A stretch of DNA of 46,802 nt from Caryophanales bacterium UBA2450 (GTDB lineage: Bacteria > Bacillota_I > Bacilli_A > RFN20 > CAG-826), in the NCBI GenBank assembly GCA_002342545.1, contig DDQE01000013.1, positions 1 through 46,802 of the forward strand, read 5' to 3'. The notes beneath the pieces are model-generated. The model did not search any database, was not told where the DNA came from, and saw only the letters and a program-made list of their open reading frames with translations. Positions 30,646-39,531 of this stretch are shown piece after piece. The stretch's first letter is position 1. Every line of letters starts with the position of its first letter. Both the position numbers and the translations under genes were made by a program.

Positions 30646-32598
30646 TTAATCACCATCCTTTTTAGGATTTAATTCTTTATAAATACTCACTAATTGTTTA
30701 GCCCATTTATCACTAGAATAATTTAGCATCGTCTTTTTAGCGTTTTTAATGATTTGTTTAATATCATCAAATAACGCTTTTTCTAGTTTAGAAACCCATT
30801 CATCATAGTTATGATAAATTAAAGCGTTTTCCCCATCAACAAATACCCCATCTAAAGCGGTATCAGCTTTCGCTAATATTGGAGTGCCACACACTGCGGC
30901 CTCAAAATAAGTTAAGCCTTGAGTTTCAAAATTACTCGCGGTGACAAAAACGTCGAATAAAGAATAATAATATTTGAGTTTGGAGTTTTCAATTTCTCCC
31001 ACAAATATTACGTTTTCTTCTAAATCTAACTTTTTCACAGTCTTTTTAAGCATCGGAATTGCATCTCCGATTCCCACAATAATAAAGGCTAGGTTAGGGA
31101 TTTCGTGCTTAATTTTTGCAATATAATCTAAAGTCTCGACAATGTTCTTTTCTAAAGAAACTCTTCCTACGTAACCAATAACTTTTTTATGTTTAAGTCC
31201 ATACGAATCTCTTAAGTTATTAATTAATTCATTATCCATCTTAGAGATTTCAAAGCGAGCGACATTAACTGGAGAAGGAATAATACGAATATCTTTTTCT
31301 CCAACATCTTTTTTTAGAATCTCATAGCTTTTTTGAGAAGGAACAGTAATAATCTTACAGTCATTATAAATACGTTGGAAAATTAAACTTTTCGCAGTTT
31401 TATAGATAATATTGCCTAAATCTAAACCAAACTTCTTTTCATAATATAAATTCCATAAGGTGTGATATGTATATAAAATATTAACTCCTGTTAACTTCGC
31501 TAATTTAAGAGCGATTACCCCGACAGAATATTCGGTATGTAAATGAATATAGTCAAAACCAAATAAAGCAAGCATCTTCGCTGATTTAGTAAACTGGAAT
31601 GTTTTTAACATATGTAGTTCTTTATTTCCTCTAAGTAAGGATGCATAACTTGCAGGAATTGGAATATAGTTATCTTTAGGTAATTCTTTATAAGATGAGC
31701 TATTATTCCAAAGCGCTCCAATATAGACCTCATAACCAAGTTTTTGTAGCTCTAACTGTAATAAATCAATAACCACTGCCACTCCGTTAACAAATAAAGG
31801 ACAAACATCAGTTAATAACGCAATTCTAGGTTTATTAGGAATATCATCTAGTTCATTAAATAAATGAGTAAAAAATGCCTCATTTAATATAGCTTCTTCT
31901 GGAAGGGCAGAAGCGATGTATTTAGATTTTTTACCCACTAATGGGTTATAGTGATGTTTCTTATAATACTCTTCAAGTCGAATAGACAATATATCCTTAT
32001 AATATAAATAATGCCCACATACTGGATAAGAAGAGAATTTCACTAAAGGATTTAAATGTCCTTTTTCATAAATCTTAAATCGGTTATCAAGTGACACCAC
32101 TTCATCATTTTGTCCAAAGTGGATATAAGTAGGAACTGTAAAATTAACGATTTCATCACTCAATTCATATTCAGCTTTATAAGAGTTAACCGGAGAAATA
32201 AGAATCATCTTGCTGATATTTAAATCAGTGTTCTTATGAAGCTTAGAGGCTAAATACGCCCCTACTCCAAATCCTAATAAAGTTAGTGATTGATCTTTTC
32301 TAATAACTTTGTTAGAGAATAATTCAAAAATAATTCTTTCAAAAACATCAAAGTAATATTCTAAATATAAAACACGGTCATGTTTTGTAATAAAGTTAAT
32401 TACAATAACTTGCTCCCCGCGATTAATAATAGGAGCAAGTAAATCATAAAATTGTCTTTCCCCTTCAAAATGAAATAAAGGAAAGATAATAATATTTTTT
32501 AAGTTATTCTTACTATTATAAAAACTAACCTGATATGGGTTATGATCTAAAACAATTTCAATCTTTTTGCCTTTAAAAGACGGACGTACTTTAGACAT
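30646..32598 (-). CDS. Inactive alpha/beta-hydrolase fused to a GT4 glycosyltransferase
   Basis: This 650-aa protein has two parts. Residues ~1-215 fold like an alpha/beta-hydrolase, but the nucleophile elbow GxSxG is G109-F-G-V-G113, so the catalytic Ser is Gly; Asp165 and His196 positions remain. Residues ~255-645 are a GT-B family 4 glycosyltransferase (CPLFVNGVAVVIDLL, YIHLHTEYSVG, GYVGRVSLEKNI, E-x7-E in ETQGLTYFEAAVCGTP). The transferase resembles diacylglycerol glucosyltransferases of Firmicutes and Mollicutes, so a glycolipid role is likely. The -10 box lies 6 nt before the ATG (leaderless). It is co-transcribed with the zinc-ribbon gene. Confidence 0.88.
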   Translation of the reverse strand: MSKVRPSFKGKKIEIVLDHNPYQVSFYNSKNNLKNIIIFPLFHFEGERQFYDLLAPIINRGEQVIVINFITKHDRVLYLEYYFDVFERIIFELFSNKVIRKDQSLTLLGFGVGAYLASKLHKNTDLNISKMILISPVNSYKAEYELSDEIVNFTVPTYIHFGQNDEVVSLDNRFKIYEKGHLNPLVKFSSYPVCGHYLYYKDILSIRLEEYYKKHHYNPLVGKKSKYIASALPEEAILNEAFFTHLFNELDDIPNKPRIALLTDVCPLFVNGVAVVIDLLQLELQKLGYEVYIGALWNNSSSYKELPKDNYIPIPASYASLLRGNKELHMLKTFQFTKSAKMLALFGFDYIHLHTEYSVGVIALKLAKLTGVNILYTYHTLWNLYYEKKFGLDLGNIIYKTAKSLIFQRIYNDCKIITVPSQKSYEILKKDVGEKDIRIIPSPVNVARFEISKMDNELINNLRDSYGLKHKKVIGYVGRVSLEKNIVETLDYIAKIKHEIPNLAFIIVGIGDAIPMLKKTVKKLDLEENVIFVGEIENSKLKYYYSLFDVFVTASNFETQGLTYFEAAVCGTPILAKADTALDGVFVDGENALIYHNYDEWVSKLEKALFDDIKQIIKNAKKTMLNYSSDKWAKQLVSIYKELNPKKDGD

Positions 32599-32604
32599 AG
32601 AAAT

Positions 32605-32610
32605 ATTATA
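32605..32610 (-). promoter_or_regulatory. -10 box of the glycosyltransferase-fusion gene, leaderless
   Basis: TATAAT on the minus strand, exactly 6 nt before the ATG at 32598. The -35 is weak. It lies just after the rplQ terminator. Confidence 0.5.
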
Positions 32611-32629
32611 AACTAAATAATTTTATTTA

Positions 32630-32664
32630 CATATAAAAACCCCATCTAACGTTTAGATGAGGTC
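32630..32664 (-). terminator. Terminator of the S10-spc-alpha operon
   Basis: Minus strand: stem CATCTAA/TTAGATG with loop ACG and flanking C/G pairs, followed by GGGGTTTTTATAT. It lies about 20 nt after rplQ and ends the long ribosomal-protein transcript. Confidence 0.85.
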
Positions 32665-32683
32665 TTAAATAATTTAGTGTAGA

Positions 32684-33085
32684 TTATTCAACCCAAGTCA
32701 CTAAGACAACTGGGGCGTCATCTCCACGACGGTTTTCAAGTTTTAATCTTCTTGTATAACCACCATTTCTAGATGAGAATCTAGGACCGATGACAGAGAA
32801 TAATTTATCTAAAGCAGAAACTCCTTCACTAGCTTCGATATTTCTCACGAATCTAGCGGCTTCTCTTTTAGCATTCATAACGTCAGCTTTCTTAGTTAAA
32901 GTAACTAATCTATCAGCTTCTTTAACGACATCACGAGCAACAGCTTCAGTAACTTTGACGGATTCATGAATAATTAAATCAGTGACCACATTACGAAGCA
33001 TATTTTCATATTTGCTTTTGGTGTACGCGGCTTTAAATCTCACGCCGGTTTTACCATGTACATTTTTACGACCTTGTGCTGGCAT
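32684..33085 (-). CDS. rplQ: 50S ribosomal protein L17
   Basis: L17 lies near the peptide exit tunnel. The 133-aa protein has the core KSKYENMLRNVVTDLIIHES...RLVTLTKKAD and a Gly/Arg-rich end. Its N-terminus (MPAQGRKNVHGKTGVRFKAA) replaces the usual short RKLGR-type start, so it is about 15 residues longer than the Bacillus protein. It is the last gene of the alpha operon, followed by a terminator. Confidence 0.96.
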   Translation of the reverse strand: MPAQGRKNVHGKTGVRFKAAYTKSKYENMLRNVVTDLIIHESVKVTEAVARDVVKEADRLVTLTKKADVMNAKREAARFVRNIEASEGVSALDKLFSVIGPRFSSRNGGYTRRLKLENRRGDDAPVVLVTWVE

Positions 33086-33103
33086 AATTTATTTCCTTTC
33101 TAA

Positions 33104-34069
33104 TTATTCAAAATCTCTGAATGATAAGCCAATGGATTGAAGTTTTTCTTTAATTTCTTTAAGAGACTTCTTACCAAGATTTTTGACTTTCATCATTTCT
33201 TCTTCACTCTTCTCAGTTAATTCTAAGACAGTGCCGATATTCGCTCTTTTTAAGCAGTTATAGCTTCTGACAGATAAATCGAGATCTTCAATAGTGATGT
33301 TCTCATATTTATTTTCTTCAACAGTAACGACTTCTTTTTCGATATTAATATCTTGAGTGATTTCCGCTAAACCTAAGAATTTATTAAGATGTTCGATTAA
33401 TAATCTAGCAGCCCAAACAACAGCTTCTTGAGGAAGAATACTTCCGCTAGTCCAAACTTCTAATGTAAGTTTATCAAATTTGGAATCGTGACCAACACGA
33501 GTGTTATCAACGATGTAATTTGCTTTTCTTACTGGAGAATAGTTACTATCTGTAGCGATAACTCCAACTGGGAAATTAGGATGTAATACTTTATTTTGTT
33601 CTCCAGTGAAATATCCTCTACCGTTACGAGCGTGAAGCACCATATGTAATTTGCCGCCTTCCGCTACGTGAGCGATAACGACATCTTTATTAATAACTTC
33701 AACGCCAGTTGGGCACACGATATCAGCACCAGTAACAACTTTTGCTTCATCAACATTAATTTCAAGTCTCTTATTAGCGTCATCAGTTTCATCAATCTTT
33801 AAGACTAAATCTTTAAGATTAAGAACGATAGAAGTAACATCTTCTTCAACGCCTTCTAAACTTGAGAATTCGTGTTGAGCACCTTCTACTTCAACAGCAT
33901 AGATGCTAGCGCCTGGAAGAGCGGATAATAAGACTCTTCTTAAAGCGTTTCCAAGGGTTAATCCGAATCCTCTTTCAAGAGGTTCGATGACGAAACGACC
34001 ATAATTTTCATTACCGTCGTAGTCAGCTTGGGTAATACCAAACCTTTCAAATGGATTTGCAATTTTCAT
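33104..34069 (-). CDS. rpoA: RNA polymerase alpha subunit
   Basis: RpoA dimerises to start RNA polymerase assembly; its C-terminal domain contacts UP elements and activators. The 321-aa protein has the N-terminal GRFVIEPLERGFGLTLGNALRRVLLSALPG motif and a C-terminal domain with TIEDLDLSVRSYNCLKRANI and VKNLGKKSLKEIKEKL. Length and domains are normal. It sits in the usual rpsK-rpoA-rplQ order. Confidence 0.98.
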   Translation of the reverse strand: MKIANPFERFGITQADYDGNENYGRFVIEPLERGFGLTLGNALRRVLLSALPGASIYAVEVEGAQHEFSSLEGVEEDVTSIVLNLKDLVLKIDETDDANKRLEINVDEAKVVTGADIVCPTGVEVINKDVVIAHVAEGGKLHMVLHARNGRGYFTGEQNKVLHPNFPVGVIATDSNYSPVRKANYIVDNTRVGHDSKFDKLTLEVWTSGSILPQEAVVWAARLLIEHLNKFLGLAEITQDINIEKEVVTVEENKYENITIEDLDLSVRSYNCLKRANIGTVLELTEKSEEEMMKVKNLGKKSLKEIKEKLQSIGLSFRDFE

Positions 34070-34087
34070 TGTTATATCCTCCTAAAA

Positions 34088-34471
34088 TTAACCACGTGGA
34101 CGTTTTGGTGGACGGCAGCCATTATGTGGGATTGGGGTTGTGTCAACAATGGACATAACTTGTAAGCCCGCAACCGCTAAAGAACGGATAGCGCCTTCTC
34201 TACCTGGGCCTGGACCTTTGACATCAACATCAACTTGTCTAATGCCTTGTTCATAAGCACTTTTTGCTGCGGCTTCACTAGCTTGTTGAGCAGCAAATGG
34301 AGTGGATTTTTTCGCTCCTTTAAAACCTAATGCACCGGCGCTACTCCAAGCGATGGCATTGCCGTCGGCATCAGTAATAGTAACGATGGTGTTATTGAAT
34401 GTGGAGTGAATGTGCGCCACGCCTTTAGTATAGGAACGTTTGACTTTCTTTTTACGTACAACTTTAGCCAT
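34088..34471 (-). CDS. rpsK: 30S ribosomal protein S11
   Basis: S11 is a platform protein near the E site. The 127-aa protein has GVAHIHSTFNNTIVTITDAD, GFKGAKKSTPFAAQ and the C-terminal PIPHNGCRPPKRPRG, all typical. GGAGAG precedes the ATG. It is located 18 nt after rpsM. Confidence 0.98.
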   Translation of the reverse strand: MAKVVRKKKVKRSYTKGVAHIHSTFNNTIVTITDADGNAIAWSSAGALGFKGAKKSTPFAAQQASEAAAKSAYEQGIRQVDVDVKGPGPGREGAIRSLAVAGLQVMSIVDTTPIPHNGCRPPKRPRG

Positions 34472-34489
34472 GATACATCTCTCCTTTCA

Positions 34490-34864
34490 TTATTTAGGTG
34501 CGACTTTCTTATTCGCAATGGTTTTACGTGGACCTTTACGGGTACGCGCATTTGTTTTGGTTTTTTGACCGCGGACTGGTAAACCTTTTTTATGTCTAAT
34601 TCCACGATAACAACCAATTTCAGTTAATCTTTTGATATTTAAGGCGACTTCTCTTCTTAAATCACCTTCGACTTTTAATTTGCTAACTTCTGCTCTGATT
34701 GCATTCATTTGAGCGTCGGATAAATCCTTAACTCTAATTTGTGGATCAACTTTAGCAGTTTCACAAATCTTTCTAGCAGTAGTTCTTCCAATACCGTAAA
34801 TATAGGTAAGGGAGAAGGCTACTTGTTTGTCGTTTGGAATATCAACACCAACAATACGTGCCAT
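34490..34864 (-). CDS. rpsM: 30S ribosomal protein S13
   Basis: S13 lies in the head of the 30S subunit and contacts P-site tRNA and L5. The 124-aa protein has ARIVGVDIPNDKQVAFSLTY, YGIGRTTARKIC and the basic end RGIRHKKGLPVRGQKTKTNARTRKG. It follows rpmJ in the usual order. Confidence 0.98.
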   Translation of the reverse strand: MARIVGVDIPNDKQVAFSLTYIYGIGRTTARKICETAKVDPQIRVKDLSDAQMNAIRAEVSKLKVEGDLRREVALNIKRLTEIGCYRGIRHKKGLPVRGQKTKTNARTRKGPRKTIANKKVAPK

Positions 34865-34883
34865 ATTCTAATTTCCTCCTATA

Positions 34884-34997
34884 TTAACCTTGTCTTTGCT
34901 TGTGCTTTGGATCGCTACAAATGACCATGATTTTACCATGTCTTTTGATGACTCTGCACTTTGAGCAAATAGGTTTGACTGAAGGTCTGACTTTCAT
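34884..34997 (-). CDS. rpmJ: 50S ribosomal protein L36
   Basis: This 37-aa protein (MKVRPSVKPICSKCRVIKRH ... VICSDPKHKQRQG) is the short zinc-binding form of L36. The CxxC pair at residues 11 and 14, Cys27 and His32 form the zinc site. GGAGGAAAGAA precedes the ATG. It lies between infA and rpsM as in most Firmicutes. Confidence 0.97.
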   Translation of the reverse strand: MKVRPSVKPICSKCRVIKRHGKIMVICSDPKHKQRQG

Positions 34998-35029
34998 AAT
35001 TTCTTTCCTCCTTAATAGTTTTGTTAGGA

Positions 35030-35248
35030 CTATTTAAACCTGAATGTTATTCGGCCCCGTGTTAAATCATAAGGCGAGATTTCTACGGTAACTTTATCAC
35101 CTGGAAGAATGCGAATGTAATTCATTCGGATTTTACCAGAAACGGTAGCCAAGATTACCATGTCGTTTTCAAGTTTGACTCTAAACATTGCGTTTGGAAG
35201 AGTCTCAGTAACGACCGCCTGAACTTCGATGACATCTGCTTTAGACAT
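35030..35248 (-). CDS. infA: Translation initiation factor IF-1
   Basis: IF-1 is a 72-aa OB-fold protein that occupies the A site during initiation. Motifs: VIEVQAVVTETLPNAMFRVK, MNYIRILPGDKVTVEISPYD and RGRITFR. Normal length. It follows map by 4 nt. Confidence 0.98.
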   Translation of the reverse strand: MSKADVIEVQAVVTETLPNAMFRVKLENDMVILATVSGKIRMNYIRILPGDKVTVEISPYDLTRGRITFRFK

Positions 35249-35252
35249 TTAT

Positions 35253-36014
35253 TTACTCTTCTCCTTCATACATTGTAATGATTTCAATTCCCTCACTAGT
35301 GACTATCACTGTGTTTTCATAGTGGGCAGTTAATTTGTGGTCTTTAGAGACCGCTGTCCAGCCATCAGGTAGGACCCTGATGTCTTTTTTACCTTCTAGA
35401 ACCATAGGCTCTATACATAGTGACATACCTTCTTCAATCTTCATTCCTGTTCCCGCTTTTCCGTAATTTGGAATCGTTGGATCTTCATGCATATGAGTTC
35501 CAATTGAATGACCAGTATAATCACGAGTGACGTTATAACCATGATTTTCAATATAGGACTGTATCGCGTGAGATATATCTCCAATATAGTTACCGACCTT
35601 AACTTGTTTTAAGCTTTCAAAGAATGCCTCTTTAGTGACTTTCACAAGTTGTTCGGCTCTATCGGAGAGCTTGCCAACCGCGAAGGTACGGCAAGCATCT
35701 GCCATATAGCCCTGATAAGACGCCACTAAATCTACGGAAACAATATCGCCTTCTTTTAAGATTTTTTTATTAGAAGGGATACCGTGCACTAACTCTTCAT
35801 TAACGGATACGCAGGCATTAGCGGGATATCCATAATATCCTTTTTCCGCACTGATACATCCGTGTTTGATGAATGTGTTAATGACAATTTGATCAATATC
35901 CATAGTGGTCATACCTGGCTTAATGACTTCTTTAATAGTTTTGAAGGCATCAGCGACAGCTTGACCCGCCACTTTCATTAATGCAATTTCTCTTTTAGAT
36001 TTAATGTACACCAT
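35253..36014 (-). CDS. map: Methionine aminopeptidase, type I
   Basis: This 253-aa metalloprotease removes the N-terminal Met from new proteins. The five metal ligands are visible in context: Asp in VSVDLVASYQGYMADACRTF (two Asp), His in GHSIGTHMHEDP, Glu in CIEPMV and Glu in YENTVIVT. It starts 2 nt after adk and precedes infA. Confidence 0.97.
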   Translation of the reverse strand: MVYIKSKREIALMKVAGQAVADAFKTIKEVIKPGMTTMDIDQIVINTFIKHGCISAEKGYYGYPANACVSVNEELVHGIPSNKKILKEGDIVSVDLVASYQGYMADACRTFAVGKLSDRAEQLVKVTKEAFFESLKQVKVGNYIGDISHAIQSYIENHGYNVTRDYTGHSIGTHMHEDPTIPNYGKAGTGMKIEEGMSLCIEPMVLEGKKDIRVLPDGWTAVSKDHKLTAHYENTVIVTSEGIEIITMYEGEE

Positions 36015-36016
36015 AG

Positions 36017-36667
36017 TTATTTTTTTAAGTATGAAGAAACTTCATCGAATAGTTCTTCTTTACCAACTAAAGAGTTAAATGACTCTAATAGCCCAAGCTT
36101 CTTATAGAAATCAAGAAGTGGTTTGGTTTCAGAAACATAATGTTCCAATCTCACTTTGAGAGCTTCTTCGTTATCGTCTTTTCTTTGGAATAATGGTCCT
36201 CCACATAAATCACAGACACCTTCAACTTTTGGTTTCATGGTGACAACGTGATATGGAGCGCCACAATCTTTACAGACTCTACGACCGGAGATTCTTCTCA
36301 CAAGTTCTTCGTTATCACAGTCTAAATTGATAACTGCTTCGATTGGACGAGAGATAGACTTAGCGATTTCATCTAACGCTTCAGCTTGCGCTAAAGTGCG
36401 AGGAAAACCGTCAAGTAAGAACCCAGCTTCACAGTCTTTTTGACTGAGTCTCTCTTTGACTAAGCCAATAGTCACATCATCAGGGACTAAATCGCCTTTA
36501 TTGATATAACTAGCGGCAAGTACGCCGAGTTCTGTTTGTGCTTTAATTGCTTCTCTAAACATATCTCCAGTAGAAATATGAACGAGATTTAAAGCTTCTT
36601 TTAATTGCTTTGCAAGTGTACCCTTGCCTGCTCCTGGGGGACCCATTAAGATAATGTTCTTTTTCAT
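36017..36667 (-). CDS. adk: Adenylate kinase
   Basis: Adk interconverts ATP + AMP and 2 ADP. The 216-aa long form has P-loop GPPGAGKGTLAKQL, AMP-binding HISTGDMFR, DGFPRTLAQ and a zinc-binding LID with two pairs CKDCGAPYH and CDLCGGP. It lies 5 nt after secY, as usual. Confidence 0.98.
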   Translation of the reverse strand: MKKNIILMGPPGAGKGTLAKQLKEALNLVHISTGDMFREAIKAQTELGVLAASYINKGDLVPDDVTIGLVKERLSQKDCEAGFLLDGFPRTLAQAEALDEIAKSISRPIEAVINLDCDNEELVRRISGRRVCKDCGAPYHVVTMKPKVEGVCDLCGGPLFQRKDDNEEALKVRLEHYVSETKPLLDFYKKLGLLESFNSLVGKEELFDEVSSYLKK

Positions 36668-36672
36668 AAATA

Positions 36673-38049
36673 TTAATGACCTCCTGAAGCCACAACTTCA
36701 TCGAATGATTTACCAGCAAGTAAGCCATCGATTTGGTTATTTAATTCTAAGCAAACACCGACAACAATGATCATTCCGGTACCGCCCATGACTAAGCTTG
36801 CATCGCCTCCGAATATACCGCTCATTGTTAACACTGGCGGTAAAGCGGCAATTAATACAAGAGCCATAGCGCCGATAAAGGTCACTCTATTTAAGACACG
36901 ACGGATATATCTTTCAGTTTCAATACCTGGTTTAACTCCAGGGATATAGCTTCCATTCTTTTGGAAGTTTTCCGCCATTTGTTGTGGATCGATTTGTAAA
37001 TTCGCATAGAAGAATGTAAATGCGACTACAAGGACAATATAGATAATTAATCCCCAAGGCATTTTCCAACTTCCCATGTCGTATAATTCGCTGGTAGAGA
37101 AGATCTTTAACCAACCAGCGTTAGCCCCATCACTAGAGACAAATGCCGCAATGACACTTGGCGCCATTAATAAGGAGCTAGCGAAGATGACAGGGATAAC
37201 TCCTGCACTATTAATCTTAATTGGTAAGAAGCTCGCTCTAGCCATTGATTGAGTTTGTCCTCCACCTTTACCCGAATGTTGAATTGGGATTTTACGTTGA
37301 GATAACTCAATGAATGTTACGAATGCGATAATGACGAGGTAAGCAACAACATAGAGTATAAACTTGAATACTCCAGCGATCACTAGACTATCAGGAGCAC
37401 CACCAGTGCTACTAATATAGGTAGTAAAGGCATGAGCGAATTGATTTGGTAATGAACAGACAATACCCGCAAAGATGATCATGGAGATACCGTTACCGAT
37501 ACCTTTAACGGAGATTTGATCACCAAGCCACATCACAAGCATTGAGCCTGCAAGCATAACTATGATGATATATAAATATCCCATCCATGCGTTTCCATTA
37601 GCAGAAAGCTGATTCATTAATTCAAATGTCACACCACTATCAGAAGAGTTTTCAATAGTTTTGATAATACCATACGCTTGGACCGCACCTAATAATAAGG
37701 TTAGGTAACGGGTTGCATATTCCATTTTCCTTCTTCCGTATTGGCCTTGACGTCTAAGCTCAGATAGAGCAGGTAATACATCAGTACTTAATAGTTGCAC
37801 AATAATTTGCGCGGTGATGTATGGAGAGACGCCGAGGGCGAAGATGGAGAACGTTTGTAACGTACCTCCACCAAGTAGGTTCATAAGAGATAGAGCAGAC
37901 CCGGAATTGAGATAATCGTCAAATCCTGAGACTTTTACTCCCGGGACTGTAATCTGTGCTCCGATACGGAAGATAAAGAGAATGAGGACCGTAAACAAAA
38001 TACGGTTCATGATTTCTTTATTTTTAAGAATCGAAGCAATCTTTTTCAT
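36673..38049 (-). CDS. secY: Protein translocase subunit SecY
   Basis: SecY is the channel of the Sec translocon. The 458-aa protein has about ten membrane segments, the plug/N-terminal region FRIGAQITVPGV and GGGTLQTFSIFALGVSPYITAQI, cytoplasmic loop RKIPIQHSG, and the C-terminal FDEVVASGGH. Length is a little above the Bacillus protein (~431). It starts 2 nt after rplO. Confidence 0.98.
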   Translation of the reverse strand: MKKIASILKNKEIMNRILFTVLILFIFRIGAQITVPGVKVSGFDDYLNSGSALSLMNLLGGGTLQTFSIFALGVSPYITAQIIVQLLSTDVLPALSELRRQGQYGRRKMEYATRYLTLLLGAVQAYGIIKTIENSSDSGVTFELMNQLSANGNAWMGYLYIIIVMLAGSMLVMWLGDQISVKGIGNGISMIIFAGIVCSLPNQFAHAFTTYISSTGGAPDSLVIAGVFKFILYVVAYLVIIAFVTFIELSQRKIPIQHSGKGGGQTQSMARASFLPIKINSAGVIPVIFASSLLMAPSVIAAFVSSDGANAGWLKIFSTSELYDMGSWKMPWGLIIYIVLVVAFTFFYANLQIDPQQMAENFQKNGSYIPGVKPGIETERYIRRVLNRVTFIGAMALVLIAALPPVLTMSGIFGGDASLVMGGTGMIIVVGVCLELNNQIDGLLAGKSFDEVVASGGH

Positions 38050-38051
38050 AA

Positions 38052-38492
38052 TTAGATTACCTCAGCGGTTCCACCTGCGGCTTTAATTGCTTCAAGAGCG
38101 CTCTTAGAGAATTTAGAAGCTTGAACAGTTAATGCTTTTTCAAGCTTGCCTTTTCCTAAAACTTTTACACCGCAATATTCTTTGCCGATTAAACCGGCTT
38201 CTTTGAGAAGTGCAGCATTGACCACTTTGCCAGCTTCGAATCTATTTAAATCTTCGACGTTAACAACAGCGAATTCGACGCGATTGACATTCTTAAAACC
38301 TCTTTTTGGAAGTCTTCTCCATAAAGGCATTTGTCCACCTTCAAAGCCTAAAGCGACTCCACCACCACTACGGGCGTTTTGTCCTTTATGACCTTTTCCA
38401 GCGGTCTTGCCGTTTCCGGAGCCGATGCCTCTACCTTTACGGTAGTGAGCGCTTCTACTGCCTTCTACTGCTTGTAATTCATGTAATTTCAT
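38052..38492 (-). CDS. rplO: 50S ribosomal protein L15
   Basis: L15 is a large-subunit assembly protein with a long Gly/Arg-rich N-terminal extension. The 146-aa protein shows RKGRGIGSGNGKTAGKGHKGQ, GFEGGQMPLWRRLPKRGF and the C-terminal SALEAIKAAGGTAEVI. It follows rpsE by only 14 nt; rpmD, normally between them, is absent. Confidence 0.98.
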   Translation of the reverse strand: MKLHELQAVEGSRSAHYRKGRGIGSGNGKTAGKGHKGQNARSGGGVALGFEGGQMPLWRRLPKRGFKNVNRVEFAVVNVEDLNRFEAGKVVNAALLKEAGLIGKEYCGVKVLGKGKLEKALTVQASKFSKSALEAIKAAGGTAEVI

Positions 38493-38506
38493 GTGACTAA
38501 GCCTCC

Positions 38507-39139
38507 TTATTCTTTGCTACGAAGAGCTTGCATTTCTTTGTAGCTCTTGAGGTTGTCTAAGCCTTGGTTAGTCGCTCTAATGATATTGATTGGAGCGCGG
38601 CTACCATAGACTTTAGAGCACACGTTTTGTACGCCAGCAAGTTCAAGAATTGCTCTCACAGGACCACCAGCGATAATACCAGTACCTTCAGGAGCAGGTT
38701 TTAAATAAACATTGCAAGCGCCATATTTACCAACCACTTCGTGGGAAATAGTATTTCCTTTAACTAAATGGATGGAATATAACTTTTTACGAGCTTGTTC
38801 ACTAGCCTTTTTGATGGCATCTGGGACTTCAGCAGCTTTACTTAAAGCAAAACCATAATGTCCTTTATGATCACCAACAACAACAAGGGCGGTGAATTTC
38901 ATACGACGTCCACCTTTAACGGTTTTAGAAACACGATTGATGTAAACGACTCTTTCTTCGAAATCATCTTTTACTTCTTTACGTTCTCTTCTTTCGTCTT
39001 TTCTAGCTGGTTTACCGCCTTTACGGTCACCATGAGGACGTCTATCTCCGCGTGGAGCTCTTTCTTCTTTAGGAGCTTCGGTGGCTGGAGCTTCTGCTTT
39101 TGCTTCTTCTGGAGCAGCAACAACTTTTTCTTCTTCCAT
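38507..39139 (-). CDS. rpsE: 30S ribosomal protein S5, with charged N-terminal extension
   Basis: S5 helps hold mRNA at the entry channel and affects accuracy. The core is normal (FEERVVYINRVSKTVKGGRRM, GHYGFALSKAAEVPDAI, GTGIIAGGPVRAILELAGV). The protein is 210 aa against ~166 in Bacillus because of a ~55-residue N-terminal extension, first acidic/Ala/Pro-rich (EEAKAEAPATEAPKEE), then Arg/Lys/Asp-rich (RGDRRPHGDRKGG). Confidence 0.97.
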   Translation of the reverse strand: MEEEKVVAAPEEAKAEAPATEAPKEERAPRGDRRPHGDRKGGKPARKDERRERKEVKDDFEERVVYINRVSKTVKGGRRMKFTALVVVGDHKGHYGFALSKAAEVPDAIKKASEQARKKLYSIHLVKGNTISHEVVGKYGACNVYLKPAPEGTGIIAGGPVRAILELAGVQNVCSKVYGSRAPINIIRATNQGLDNLKSYKEMQALRSKE

Positions 39140-39153
39140 GATTAATCTCCTTA

Positions 39154-39510
39154 TTAGAATTCTAAGCCAGCTTCACGAGCGGCTTCAGCAAGGGCTTTAA
39201 CTCTTCCGTGATAAATATAACCACTTCTGTCAAAGACCACTTTCTTAATTTTCTTAGCTTTAGCTTTTTCAGCTAAATCCGCACCGACTTTACTAGCAGC
39301 TTCAATATTGGAGCCATTTTCAAGTTTTAAGCTCATTGAACTAGATGCGACTAAAGTGACTTTCTTCACATCATCAATAATTTGAGCTTCGATGTTTTTG
39401 TTAGAACGATAGACACATAATCTTGGGCAACTAGTTGTTCCAGAGACTTTAGCTCTAACACGGGCATGTCTTCTTTTTCTAGAGACATTTTTGCTTTCTT
39501 TAGAAACCAT
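39154..39510 (-). CDS. rplR: 50S ribosomal protein L18
   Basis: L18 binds 5S rRNA in the central protuberance. The 118-aa protein shows RKRRHARVRAKVSGTTSCPRLCVYRSNKNIEAQ and the C-terminal VVFDRSGYIYHGRVKALAEAAREAGLEF. Normal length and position. Confidence 0.98.
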   Translation of the reverse strand: MVSKESKNVSRKRRHARVRAKVSGTTSCPRLCVYRSNKNIEAQIIDDVKKVTLVASSSMSLKLENGSNIEAASKVGADLAEKAKAKKIKKVVFDRSGYIYHGRVKALAEAAREAGLEF

Positions 39511-39531
39511 TTTATATACCTACCTTTCTAA

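Noticed and set aside
34327..34617. Minus-strand 96-aa ORF across rpsM-rpsK
   Set aside because: Out-of-frame ORF spanning two clearly real ribosomal-protein genes.
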